64,000 bases of DNA from Spirodela intermedia (Eukaryota > Streptophyta > Magnoliopsida > Alismatales > Araceae): assembly GCA_902729315.2 (NCBI GenBank), contig LR746267.1, positions 5,954,424 through 6,018,423 of the forward strand, read 5' to 3'. Shown piece after piece: positions 1 to 10,068 of the stretch (its first letter is position 1; every line of letters begins with the position of its first letter). Below the pieces are notes generated by a model. That model was not told the origin of the DNA. It saw nothing but the letters and a program-made list of their open reading frames with translations, and made no database searches. The translations under genes were made by a program, and so were the position numbers.

Positions 1-360
1 AATTACGTACAATTGTGTACCAAGATCTTCTATACAAAAGGGGAAAGAAAAAAAAAGTCAACCCAATCATGCATCGAAAAGAAGAATAACGTTTAGAATT
101 GGAGGATTTTATCATCTATAGAAAAATCTTCACAGGGCAAAGATCTTTGATCAATTCTGTGAGGGGGATTTGCTCCAAAGATACACTGAGATCCCATGTT
201 AAGCAAGAAAAGGCGTTGGTTTACATAAATTCGGATATTAAGGCTCGGTGTACATAAATTACAGAAATTATTCTTCAATTAGCAAGTTTTGACAACTTAA
301 ATGAGAGAATGTCCGGTATTTCCACTGGATAAAATTATTATTTGATTAAGAAAGACTCAC

Positions 361-2343
361 CATTTTTCCAGAAGCGAATATCAGAGCTGTTGTTTTCGGC
401 TCTCTGATTCGCATAATTACCGCCGCAAAACGCTGTGAAACATACACATCAATAAATTGAAACATTCCCAGAAAATACAAGGATGATGACAGAAGAAGAA
501 AAAATAATCGAGATACTATGTGGACAAATAGGCATCACACGGAAAGCGACCCATTTGGTCTCTTCAGATTATTTATTAACATAAATTTTCTCCTGATAAA
601 TAGAATATGTTGCACGAATGCAGTATTCCAGATCTCAGAACAGGATATTTTCTAAAAAGTACAACATATTTCTTGTAAACATGATATAACCTTAAAAGAG
701 TTTTTTTATATGTCGTTTACTCTCGAAAAAAAAAGCTACAAGCGTAAATATCGATGTTGAACAGAAGATGTTGTGCAGTTTTGTACCTTGGGATTGTACT
801 CAGCATTGCGAGCTTGCAAAGCTATGGCTTTAAGATCTAGCTTGCAGTCCAAGTTAACAGTTGAAACAATGTTCCTTTTTGCAGGACGAGTAAAGAAAAA
901 TTCATCAGCTAAAATTTCCTCCCCATTATGGTTATATAAACCAGAAAAATAATCAAAGACAGCTCTATACTGTTCTTAATTCAATCATGTTACTCAAAAA
1001 CAGAAACACGAAATTGGATAATACATTCAGGATTAAGCACATAACATTTGATAATACATTCCACGAAAATTTCCTAATTCTCATGCGTATATTCAGGATT
1101 CCAAAGAAACGGGACTCAAGGTTTATGCGAGAGACTCCATTTGCCAAGATCACCACCAAATAAATCCAGAAGGCATCAAGCACAGATTCAGAAGAATCTC
1201 TCGTGTTTGTGGCTGTTCGAAGACCAAAAGCCAAAGAATCCACTAACCTAATTCCAAGTTTCAACTAAACAGCTGGCAACAATTCCCCAAAGTCTCCCTT
1301 TCAGTGCATACGACAATCAGCTCAGCTATTAATTTTGGCGTGACAAGACAACCACAATCTAAGGAGATAAACATACTTTTGATAAAAGAATCTCTTACAG
1401 CATACCAATAAAAAGGAATTCTATCACAGCAATAAATCTTTAAAAGAAAAAAGAGAACTGGCAAAAAAAAAAGGGTCAAATAAGCACGGACTACGTAAAA
1501 ACGTTCTCGTAGTTCAAGAAAATAGCATGGGATCATCAGCTATGTCACAATAAGACATAACAACGGTGATGTCTTCCCATGGAATTTGAGGAGCGTGGCG
1601 AAAGATAAGATATTTGGCCGGTTTTTTTCCCTTAAACAGCTGCCATAGCAGGGAGTCAAATCTCCTCATCATCTTAAGAAATCTGAAATCATGCTATGCT
1701 TCACACTCAACCTGTTGGATATACTCTTTCACCGTATTCCAGCATAAAAACTGCAAGCTACACGGTAAAGGGTTCTCCAATTTCACAGGATAGAATTTCT
1801 AGTAAAGTATCATATAACACATTAATAAAACGGACATTAAGACTAATTATCAATCAATTACGAAAAGCAGTTCGCGTTGAAAAAACATTTTTCAACGTTA
1901 CAGGATGCACACATTATGAGCACAAGATCGATCAGTAACAAATGAACTGAAAAAAAAAGAAAACACATTTCTTCGCCAACCCTTGTTCGTGAAAACCCAA
2001 AGCGGAGACCATCGTTACAATTTCAATTCATTCCCCAGGTTTCGTAACAGAAGATTGTGGGGAACTTTTCACCGACCTCAACCATAAGCGATAGGTGGCA
2101 ATACATTTGCAAACTTTACTCATGTTTTCTTCAACAGGATGTTCAACTGAGAGCCCGTCGAGTTCGTGGAAATTGGAAGTCCCGCCGTAAAACGTCTCAC
2201 ACATGTCTCTTGGCAAAAGCCTCTAACCACTTCGATAAGATACAGGAAGCACGAAAAAGGGCTTACTGTAGAGTGGGAACAATGCCGGACGGATGCTTGG
2301 AAAGATCGACTGGTTCGCTGCTCCCCTCTACCTGGTCAGCCAT
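361..2343 (-). CDS. TBP: TATA-binding protein (TBP), 5' part; gene continues past the left edge
   Basis: General transcription factor that binds the TATA element and nucleates RNA polymerase I, II and III initiation in the nucleus. Three coding exons are visible. Exon 1 (2267-2343) starts at the ATG at 2343, encodes a 25-residue N-terminus ending in the plant TBP stretch [10 protein letters not shown], and ends at a CA|GTAAGC donor. Exon 2 (787-874) encodes [20 protein letters not shown] plus nine more residues ending YNPK. Exon 3 (361-432) starts RFAAVIMRI and ends FASGKM at a G|GTGAGT donor. Phases agree (2+1, then 0). This is about the first 79 of roughly 200 residues, i.e. part of the first saddle repeat; the rest lies left of base 1. 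Introns are 875-2266 (1,392 bp), 433-786 (354 bp) and from 360 leftwards. No coding defect is visible. The family call is very secure. Confidence 0.95.
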
Positions 2344-2875
2344 AACGCCCCACCGCTTTCACTCCTTTTTATCAGATTCCCCTAAACCAACTATCCCGTA
2401 GGAGATGAAATTCCGGTCAGATAATTTTAGAATGGAATAAATTTATTGACTTCACACCAAAAAAGGTAGCTCACACCAAAAAAGGTAGCTCATGAAGCTA
2501 CATCCGCCGGTTCTTCATCACTTCCCCACTTGAGTTTCGGAGACCCTGCTCCTTACCCAGAAACCCCAGACAAATATCGAGGCAAATTTCAGCACCTTGA
2601 AACACGATATAATCTAGGGTTTCCAGACGATCAGATCGATCGTCAGTACTCCACAAGAAAATGTGTGAACGCCGGCGTTCTTAGAGACCGTGATGCGGAA
2701 AGCGCAGGGGAACAGTGGAGGAGGGAGGCAGAGAAAGGAGCTAAAGAAATCCCCTCCCCGCAACCAGCACTAAATCGGACGTCCACCTCCCTATTAAGAA
2801 GAATTACAGGCAATCTGGGCAAGGAACGACAAGAGTATGCTCGAAAAGATGGCCTATAGAGCTCGATCTACGCTG
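2344..2875 (-). other. TBP 5' leader, possibly spliced
   Basis: Sequence between the TBP start codon and the inferred transcription start near 2870. It is moderately GC-rich and, on the minus strand, holds possible splice donors such as a TCTGG|GTAAGG site near 2560, so a leader intron is plausible but unproven. If unspliced, it would contain a short upstream ORF (six codons starting MKN) near 2500. An 18-19 bp direct duplication (CTCACACCAAAAAAGGTAG type) lies at about 2452-2489. Confidence 0.45.
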
Positions 2876-2896
2876 AGAAATTTGAAAGGGAGCCTT

Positions 2897-2903
2897 TTTT
2901 ATA
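2897..2903 (-). promoter_or_regulatory. TATA box of the TBP gene
   Basis: Reads CTCTATAAAAAAGG on the minus strand, about 550 bp upstream of the TBP ATG. This would place transcription start near 2870. A GA-dinucleotide tract lies immediately upstream. Confidence 0.5.
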
Positions 2904-2931
2904 GAGATCCAGGGTGAAGATCGGAGCCAAA

Positions 2932-2933
<2 letters not shown>

Positions 2934-2995
<62 letters not shown>
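2934..2995. repeat. (GA)31 microsatellite
   Basis: A perfect AG/GA dinucleotide array of 62 bp just upstream of the TBP TATA box. GA tracts in plant promoters can bind BPC/GAGA-type factors; whether this one does is inference. Confidence 0.95.
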
Positions 2996-2998
<3 letters not shown>

Positions 2999-3586
2999 AA
3001 GCGGTTCCCTGGATCGGTTTTCTAGGGTTGCCAGTGGGCTGGGTTTTGTATGGCGGTGGAGACACTAGGCCCCACGGACTTTTCTTGACCGACAGCTGCC
3101 GGTTAAGAAACTTCTAGACTTATCCTAGGAACGCCGGAAAGCACTACCTGATTGACGGTCGATATGGATCCCATGTCGGGTCCGAATTGTGGACCGTCAT
3201 TTCAGAATTTAGTGGATCCATAGGCGCCATCCTGACCGTCAATCAGCTGACTAATCAGGGGCATATCATTAAGTATTATTATAAAAAACTTATTGATTGA
3301 TTACGTTATGATTTATTGTGTACGGCCCTGCCCGAAATCCCTCTCTCTCTCTCTCCCTATCTCTACCCTCGAGGCGTAAGCACCTCTCGAGCAAGCGATT
3401 GGTGAGCGACAGCAGAAGAAGGTTCTTCGTGCTGTTCATTGGGGACTTCAGTTCAATTCAGAAGCGGGGAGCGAGAGAGAGAGAGAGAGAGAGTCTCTGA
3501 TTAGGGGAACCTCAGAAAACCATAGGAATCAAGGTACGAGAAGAAGAACCCAAGAGGAAGAAGAAGAACCCAGCAAGATGTAATCT
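2996..3586. other. Intergenic region between the TBP promoter and SDR-1
   Basis: No gene recognised. It contains a short CT tract at about 3341-3354 and a GA tract at about 3474-3494, the latter roughly 90 bp past the SDR-1 stop and so probably in its 3' UTR or terminator region. Confidence 0.6.
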
Positions 3587-4378
3587 TTAGACGTAGCCGC
3601 CATTGACGCGGACGACCTGGCCGTTGATCCACTGGCCGGCGTCGGAGGCGAGGAAGCCGACGACGGGGGCGATGTCCTCGGTCTCCCCGAGGCGGCCCAG
3701 AGGCACCAAATCCACCGCCCTCTTCACATCCTCCTCGCTCTTCCCGGCAAAGAACATCTCCGTCGCCACCGCCCCCGGCGCTACGCAGTTCGCCGTGATC
3801 CCCGTCCCCCGCAGCTCCTTCGCCAGCACCTTCGTCATCGCCTCCACCGCCGCCTTTGACGCCGCGTACGCCGCGAACCTCGGAAACAGCGACCCCACCA
3901 CGGAGGAGGAGATGTTGATGATCCTTCCTCCGCCGCCGCGGACTAGCCGGTTCGCCGCCTCGCGGCAGCACAGGAAGACCCCCTTCGCGTTCACGGCGAA
4001 GGTCGCGTCCCAGTCCTCCTCCGGCGTGGCCGCCAGCGGCGGGTACTTGGGGTCCAGCACGCCCGCGGATGAGACGAGGATATGGGCGGCACCGCCGAAG
4101 GCCGCCTCCGCTGCATCGAACAGGGCCTTCACCTCCACCGCCTTGGAGACGTCGGCGCGGACGGCGATTGCCCGGGATGGCGACGGCGATGCGGTGATCT
4201 CCGCCGCGAGGAGCTCTGCCTGGGCGGCGCTGGCGGCGTAGGTGACTACGAGGTGGGCGCCGAGGGAGGCGAGGTGGGCGGCGATCGCGCGGCCGATCCC
4301 GCGGGAGGCGCCGGTGACGATGGCCACGCGGCCCAGAAGGGGGAGCGCGGGGGGGCTCCCGGATTCCGCCGCTGCCAT
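3587..4378 (-). CDS. Short-chain dehydrogenase/reductase, NADPH-dependent aldehyde reductase-like (SDR-1)
   Basis: Classical SDR of 263 residues, single exon, resembling plant NADPH-dependent aldehyde reductase-like enzymes that reduce reactive carbonyls. Rossmann motif TGASRGIGR at residues 22-30; Arg26 is the type of residue that contacts the NADPH 2'-phosphate. The usual NNAG motif is VSSAG near 102-106. NAKG lies at 130-133. Ser158 and the YAASK signature (Tyr171, Lys175) form the catalytic set with normal spacing of 13. It ends QVVRVNGGYV, the usual SDR tail. Start is the ATG at 4378, in good context. No transit peptide is obvious, so it is probably cytosolic. A paralogue of the same length lies about 3.8 kb upstream on the same strand. 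TGGGCC-type elements lie upstream. Substrate unknown. Confidence 0.92.
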   Translation of the reverse strand: MAAAESGSPPALPLLGRVAIVTGASRGIGRAIAAHLASLGAHLVVTYAASAAQAELLAAEITASPSPSRAIAVRADVSKAVEVKALFDAAEAAFGGAAHILVSSAGVLDPKYPPLAATPEEDWDATFAVNAKGVFLCCREAANRLVRGGGGRIINISSSVVGSLFPRFAAYAASKAAVEAMTKVLAKELRGTGITANCVAPGAVATEMFFAGKSEEDVKRAVDLVPLGRLGETEDIAPVVGFLASDAGQWINGQVVRVNGGYV

Positions 4379-4469
4379 CAGTAAAGTTCAGAAAAGCACG
4401 GGGAACCTGATGGTCCACTATAAAGCTGTGATGGAAGAGTGAGCAATACGTCAGTCAGCACCGTGTATC

Positions 4470-4682
4470 AGATATTGGGCCCAGGCCCAATAAGGGGCCC
4501 AAGGTACAAACCGCAGGTTCTATGAACTTAACGCACATCAGAACGAACAGAAAAAACTGGTCTCTCTCTCTCTCTCTCTCCCCTCACTCCCCCTCTCTAG
4601 GCGGTAGGGTGCCTCGAAGAGACGCCACCCAACAGGTCCTGACCTCGGGGAAGGCCCAGCGGGCCCAATTGGCCCAATGTAA
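4470..4682. promoter_or_regulatory. Cluster of GGGCCC / GGCCCA (site II-like) elements upstream of SDR-1
   Basis: Two dense groups, at about 4475-4502 and 4650-4680, contain several overlapping GGGCCC, AGGCCC and GGCCCAAT motifs. A CT repeat lies between them at about 4559-4580. TGGGCC/site II elements are TCP-factor targets in growth-associated plant promoters. The position, 100-300 bp upstream of the SDR-1 ATG, fits a promoter role. Confidence 0.4.
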
Positions 4683-4719
4683 CTTCTAAGAGAGATATGA
4701 ATACTCCAACTTTTTTTTC

Positions 4720-7700
4720 CCAAAGAACCTTAACTGATATTTTTAAAAAATGGCACGTGTTTATTTTCTAGAAAAGAATCTAAAAAAATCGTGTGATAAA
4801 TTAAGATAGGAAAAATCATTAACATCACTATATTAATGGAAGTTTATTCTATTTTGATTTAATCAAACCATGTTGAAAGACATTGATCAAGATTAGTATG
4901 TGACAATGAGCATGGATGAATGGTGTTGTTTAAATGTAATATCTATTTTTAATATATTTGAAATCTATATTTTCAAATGTTTTTTAATTTTTTTAATTGA
5001 AAACTTGTTTTCATTTTTGATATTTATTCTATGATGGCTCATCATGTGGATGCAAAGATTTTAATTTTGGTTCATCATGGATTCCAAAACACTCTTCCTC
5101 TGATATTCACCCTTATGAAGTTGGCATGTCACATGGAAGAGGAAATTATGCTGATAATGTAGATCAAGTTTTGGGGCCCTTTTGGGAGTTGAGCTTTTCA
5201 AGTTATGACAACTTCAATCTAACATAATATCACTTGAACTCAAGTGCAATCTGTAAATGACCATAGACAACATTGATTGCATGCATTATGGTTTTGATTG
5301 CAACCTACCCAAGCAGCCAACTTGCATGGAGATTTTTATTTTTAGGATGAATAATTACTACTTATTAATGTGCCTAAATAATAGGGGAAAACTTTGTGAT
5401 GAAGATCTAAACGAGTTTATAAGGAGGAAGCATTAAACTAGTTTTCAATGTGATCTTGGAATTAAGTAGTTTTTAGATTAGATCAAGGAAGCATAGTAAT
5501 TCTTTGAATATATTAAAATCACCAGGGAAAATCAAGTTAAAATTGTGGCATATAAGCCAAAGAAAGGAGGTGCATAAACTTGGTAAGAGTAGCTACAATC
5601 TACACACATGATAGCAAGAAAAAAAATATTATGTACACATGGTGAATTGAATAAAAATATTGAAATCTCTCTATTTATCAAAATTACGAATGTGTGAACA
5701 GATATAGTACATTACATGGTGGAGTTTTTGATATTTATAGTTTGGGCTGACACATTTGAAGCCTAATCATGCATAATTTCTCTCATTAAAAGTAGTATAT
5801 TTAACATGAGGTTTTAAGAAAAAATGGACCAACAACTCGGATTTAAACTCAATGATGTTTTGATGTCATTTTGATAAGTTGAATCACTTTTAGAAAAGAC
5901 AATAATCTCATTTAGGACATCAAAAAAAGATTATTATATAGAAGACACATAAAACAAGTAAGAAGAACTTCTATATTAGTCATTGACCTTTCTCTAGTAG
6001 ATTCACACATGAAATCACTTGTATGCACGTAAAGTTTAAGAATCTATGTACAATAGTTTAACCCTCTTGATCTACTATACTCTCAGATACTTTCTATGTT
6101 CATTATTCATGGACAATGTAATGGGTAAATATTAGATGCCAACTCACTTCTGTTTGATTCATGAATCTAATTTAAATGTTCACATTACTATGGAGATATG
6201 ATCCTAGATCACTATTCTAGATTCATAAATCTAATATAATCAAAGTGTCTACAAGCATTAGCATCAAAGAGAACTAAATTTAACCTTTCAAAACTCTTCT
6301 TACAATATGATGTGTTGGTTCACAATTGAATGTTCTTTTATAAACTTTAGTAATTTGAAAGATTGCTGATCTAGATTCAACTTAGAAGTGCTAACGTGAC
6401 ACAACAAAGGTACATAATTCATTTATGTTGGTTGTTTTGTCTTTTCTTCGAATTTCAAGTTTTCTCTCATTTATGGAAAGCTTATTGTAATGATTTCATA
6501 TATCAAGAGTAATTAGGGCTTTATTTTGTGTTGTTGTTATAAAAATTTCCAAATCATAAAATTATAGCTTTCATTTAGAGTATAATGACAAAGACTTGAT
6601 ATACTTTATTATTTTTCTATGTAATTTTTCATATATAGTCATATTAACTTTGATATTATCCACTATTCCATAAGATGAAATTTGACCAATTAATATTGGT
6701 ATATATTTCAATTGCAATACATATGTTTATTTAATTAAAGTTGATATAGTAGATCATTTCATAATATAAACTTTATATCCTAGTTATCAACCATGTCACA
6801 TTGCATTATTATGCAATGTTATTTCTTGAAATATTAACTTTGATGTACTCCACTATTCTACAATGATAGTTGCACATACTAAAATATCAACTTTGATAGA
6901 CTATATTAAAATTTAAACTTGATGTGCTATAATATTCCTCAATCTATGATTTTATCTATTGAAATGTCAACCCTAATGTACTCTATTATTTTGTAACTTA
7001 AACTTCATCTATTGAACTAGCAATCTTAATATATGTCAATATGGATTTCTATTAAAGCGAAATGACAATTTTGGAATACTAAGCTTTTGCGAACTTCAAA
7101 ACTTATAAGAGTCACAAAGCTCAACACCATGTTGTGTTAAATTTCCCACATATGATATGGTTTGCATGAATGTTTAACATAAAAGTTTGGAAATACCATA
7201 GTAATTAGATGTTGATGACACATCATGGTGGGAAAATATATTCATTTTTTTCAAAAATGAATAAAAAAATACTTGAGACTCATCAAATAGGAAGGAATAA
7301 TGTTCTTGTTGTGCATGGCAATACTTTAGTGTTAATGATCGAATTTTTCCAAAAATAATTCTCAAAATGAAGGAAAATATCATAAAAGAATGTTCTACTA
7401 TCCTTGTTATAGCAATTAAATCATTATTATCTTATATTTGCATCATTGCATACATGGCTGATAACTCCCTTGTTAAGCAAGATATAGGACATCCATTCGA
7501 TGTGCAAAGTCAATACAATGTAGAATCTCATTATTATCTTATACCAAAGAGTGAGTCGTTCTCAAATAATGTCACATAATGTGAAAAGACCCAAAGATTT
7601 ATGGGAAATGTAATTAGACCCCAAAAGTCTTATCTAGCCCACCCATTATGATTAAAAATGTATTTTCCTTGAGTAGGCGTAGTAATTGATTCCTTTTGTA

Positions 7701-7950
7701 TTTTTCTATTATTAGATCATGCATTTAATGGATCCATAACTACATTTTTGGCTTTTTTTATTAGTAGATTTTTAAAAAATAAATGCATTGGGGATTTAAG
7801 TAGACTCTCATGTTCCATTAAAATTCCATGATGAATAGTGGAACTTTAGGTATCTTCACGTTCTAAATAGGTTCTTTGAACGCATTGGTATGAACGATAA
7901 ACTAATTGGTGGGAGTTGTTAACAAGCGAAGATATGACATCACCATCACG
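4720..7950. other. AT-rich, CpG-poor intergenic block between the SDR paralogues
   Basis: About 3.2 kb of low-GC DNA with only short ORFs. I recognise no protein domain, tRNA or clear LTR. Composition and CpG scarcity suggest old, methylated, decayed transposon DNA. A short (TA)n run lies near 7972-7984. Confidence 0.5.
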
Positions 7951-8139
7951 TCATGGATGCCGTCATGCTGATATATATATATATGCAAAACCCTCTTGTA
8001 GAAAAGTCGCATGCATGCGTGGCACGACGATGACTTTTCTGGTTTTGATGAAGAACGATATACTGTCTTGACAGCGAAGCACAAGGGAGAGAGAGAGAGA
8101 GAGAGGATAGGAATAAGAAAACCACGCTCTTGCAGGCCG

Positions 8140-8931
8140 TCAGATGAAGCCGCCGTTGGCGCCGATGACCTGGCCGTGAACCCACCCGCCGGCGTCAGTG
8201 GTGAGGAAGCCCACCACGGCGGCGATCTCCTCCGGCTTTCCCAGCCTTCCCAGAGTGACCATCCCCACTATCATCTTCACGATGTCCTCCGTCAACCCCG
8301 TGTGGAACATCTCCGTGTCCATCGGCCCCGGCGCCACGCAGTTGGCCGTTATCTGCGTCCCCCGCAGCTCCTTCGCCAAGATCTTCGTCGTCGCCTCCAC
8401 CGCCGCCTTCGATGCTGTGTACGCCGCGAAGTGCGGCTGCAGCGCCTTCACCAGCCCCGTCGAGATGGTGACGATCCTCCCTCCGCCGCCGCGAACCAGC
8501 CGGTTCGCCGCCTCGCGGCAGCACAGAAAGGTCCCCTTCGCGTTCACGGCGAAGGCCTTGTCCCAATCCTCCTCCGGCGTGGCCGCCAGCGTCGGGTACT
8601 TGGAGTCCAGCACGCCGGCGCAAGCGACGAGGATGTGTGCGGCGCCGCCGAAGGTCTCCTCCGCCGCGTCGAACAGGGCCTTCACATCCGCCGCCTTGGA
8701 GACGTCTGCCTTGACGGCGATCGCCCGCGAAGGCGACGGGGATGCGTTGATCTCCCCCACGAGGCGGTCGGCCTGGCCGGACCCGGAGAAGTAGCTGATC
8801 ACGACGTGAGCGCCGAGGGCGGCGAGGTGGGCGGCGATGGCGCCACCGATTTCCCCCGCCCCGCCGGTGACGATGGCCACGCGGCCCAGAAGGGGGTGCC
8901 CCGCCGAGCTGCCGGATTCTTCCGCCGCCAT
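8140..8931 (-). CDS. Short-chain dehydrogenase/reductase paralogue with altered cofactor motif (SDR-2)
   Basis: Single-exon SDR, 263 residues from the ATG at 8931. That start is chosen because it gives the same length and N-terminus as SDR-1; an in-frame upstream GTG at 8958 is unlikely. It aligns with SDR-1 residue for residue. The nucleotide-binding motif reads TGGAGEIGG at 22-30, so the invariant Gly27 is Glu and NADPH-contacting Arg26 is Gly. NxAG is VACAG. The catalytic Ser158 position is Thr158, although Ser157 is present. YTASK (Tyr171, Lys175) is intact. The reading frame is fully open. It could be a divergent active enzyme with other cofactor needs, a non-catalytic protein, or an early pseudogene; the sequence does not decide. 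A GA tract lies just past its stop (about 8089-8105), as with SDR-1. Confidence 0.9.
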   Translation of the reverse strand: MAAEESGSSAGHPLLGRVAIVTGGAGEIGGAIAAHLAALGAHVVISYFSGSGQADRLVGEINASPSPSRAIAVKADVSKAADVKALFDAAEETFGGAAHILVACAGVLDSKYPTLAATPEEDWDKAFAVNAKGTFLCCREAANRLVRGGGGRIVTISTGLVKALQPHFAAYTASKAAVEATTKILAKELRGTQITANCVAPGPMDTEMFHTGLTEDIVKMIVGMVTLGRLGKPEEIAAVVGFLTTDAGGWVHGQVIGANGGFI

Positions 8932-8978
8932 GGAGAAGAAGGTGTGGCTACAGGACACGCTGGTGAAGGCCAGGCTGG

Positions 8979-8987
8979 ACTATATAA
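8979..8987 (-). promoter_or_regulatory. TATA box of SDR-2
   Basis: Minus strand reads ATATTATATAGTCC, about 50 bp upstream of the SDR-2 ATG, implying a very short leader. Confidence 0.45.
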
Positions 8988-8989
8988 TA

Positions 8990-10068
8990 TGAGAAGTGCT
9001 TTTCCATTGGGCGTCGACGTAACCGCTTCGGTATGAATCGGGTTGGGTCAAATAGCTTATTCCGAAGAATCTGTGGAAGCGCTTCGTGCTGAAGCTTAGT
9101 TCGTCTGAATCGACGACTCCGGGGGTCGACGCCAATGCGGACAACTCAAAGGATTCCGTCAATCCCGGCGTCTTAGCTGTTAAGGTCTGAATCCCGGCGC
9201 CATCACCTGAAAAATAAATAATATTATTTCCCCATTAAATAAAAAAACCCTGTCGTGATTAGCCGTTAAGTACTGGACAACCAAATATTAAAGTATTTTC
9301 CGCCGTTCCAAAATTTACAATAAAACTTACTAAACAGGAATTTATAAACCCACACTTTGTGAATTTCCTTAAATATATTAATTTAAAATTAGTAAAATAC
9401 TCCTCAAAAGAAGAGAAAAATAACAATTATTTTAGCTTGAGCTGCCCCCCACTAAGCATCCCAACCAGATTAATAAAGAGTTAGAAGGAGAGAGAGAGAG
9501 AGATGGAAGGTAGTGGAGACACTGAATTTATGACCATTAAATGCACATAAAGAATTCTCAACTGTGAGAGTGGAATCCAGAGACATTAGCGTTGACTTGG
9601 GGGAGAGAGGACCTTAACCGTTAGTTGAGAAGACATAGATGGCTTTCAAGAACAGAAAACGAGACCAGACAACGTTAGAACATGAAGATATCACATCATC
9701 GTATCCTTTTAAGCAAATATCCGAGTTGTTGAATCATATCCTTTTTATAGTAATCATGTAAATATGTTTCCTTTTATGACCTATTGAGGTCGATTTTACA
9801 TGTTTTGACCCCAAAAATAATAATAGGGAAGATTTACTATTAATAAGAAATGAGGTCAAAAATATACCATCTTCCTTATTAATTATTTGACCGGCTTAAT
9901 CATTCTATTTTTGGAATTAAGACCGCCAATGGGCTAAGTAAAACCCGGAGCTTGAGCATGTTTGACCAACGTTGACCACGGGAAGAAGCCAAGGTTTTTA
10001 TCCAATCGACCCCACAGCTCTCTCTCCCTCTCTCTCTCTCTCTAGGAAGGAAGGAAGGAAGGAGGGGG
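8990..10068. other. Intergenic region between SDR-2 and the PPR gene
   Basis: No gene recognised. The left 200 bp is GC-rich SDR-2 upstream sequence; 9190-9990 is AT-rich. Short GA/CT tracts occur at about 9489-9502 and 10019-10043, the latter just past the PPR stop, followed by an (AAGG)n run at 10045-10061. Confidence 0.5.

Noticed and set aside
3501-4418. 305-codon minus-strand ORF overlapping SDR-1 in another frame
   Set aside because: Arg/Gly/Pro-rich; the overlapping frame has the full SDR motif set.
8011-9036. 341-codon plus-strand ORF opposite SDR-2
   Set aside because: Antisense artefact of the same codon bias; low complexity and no recognised domain.
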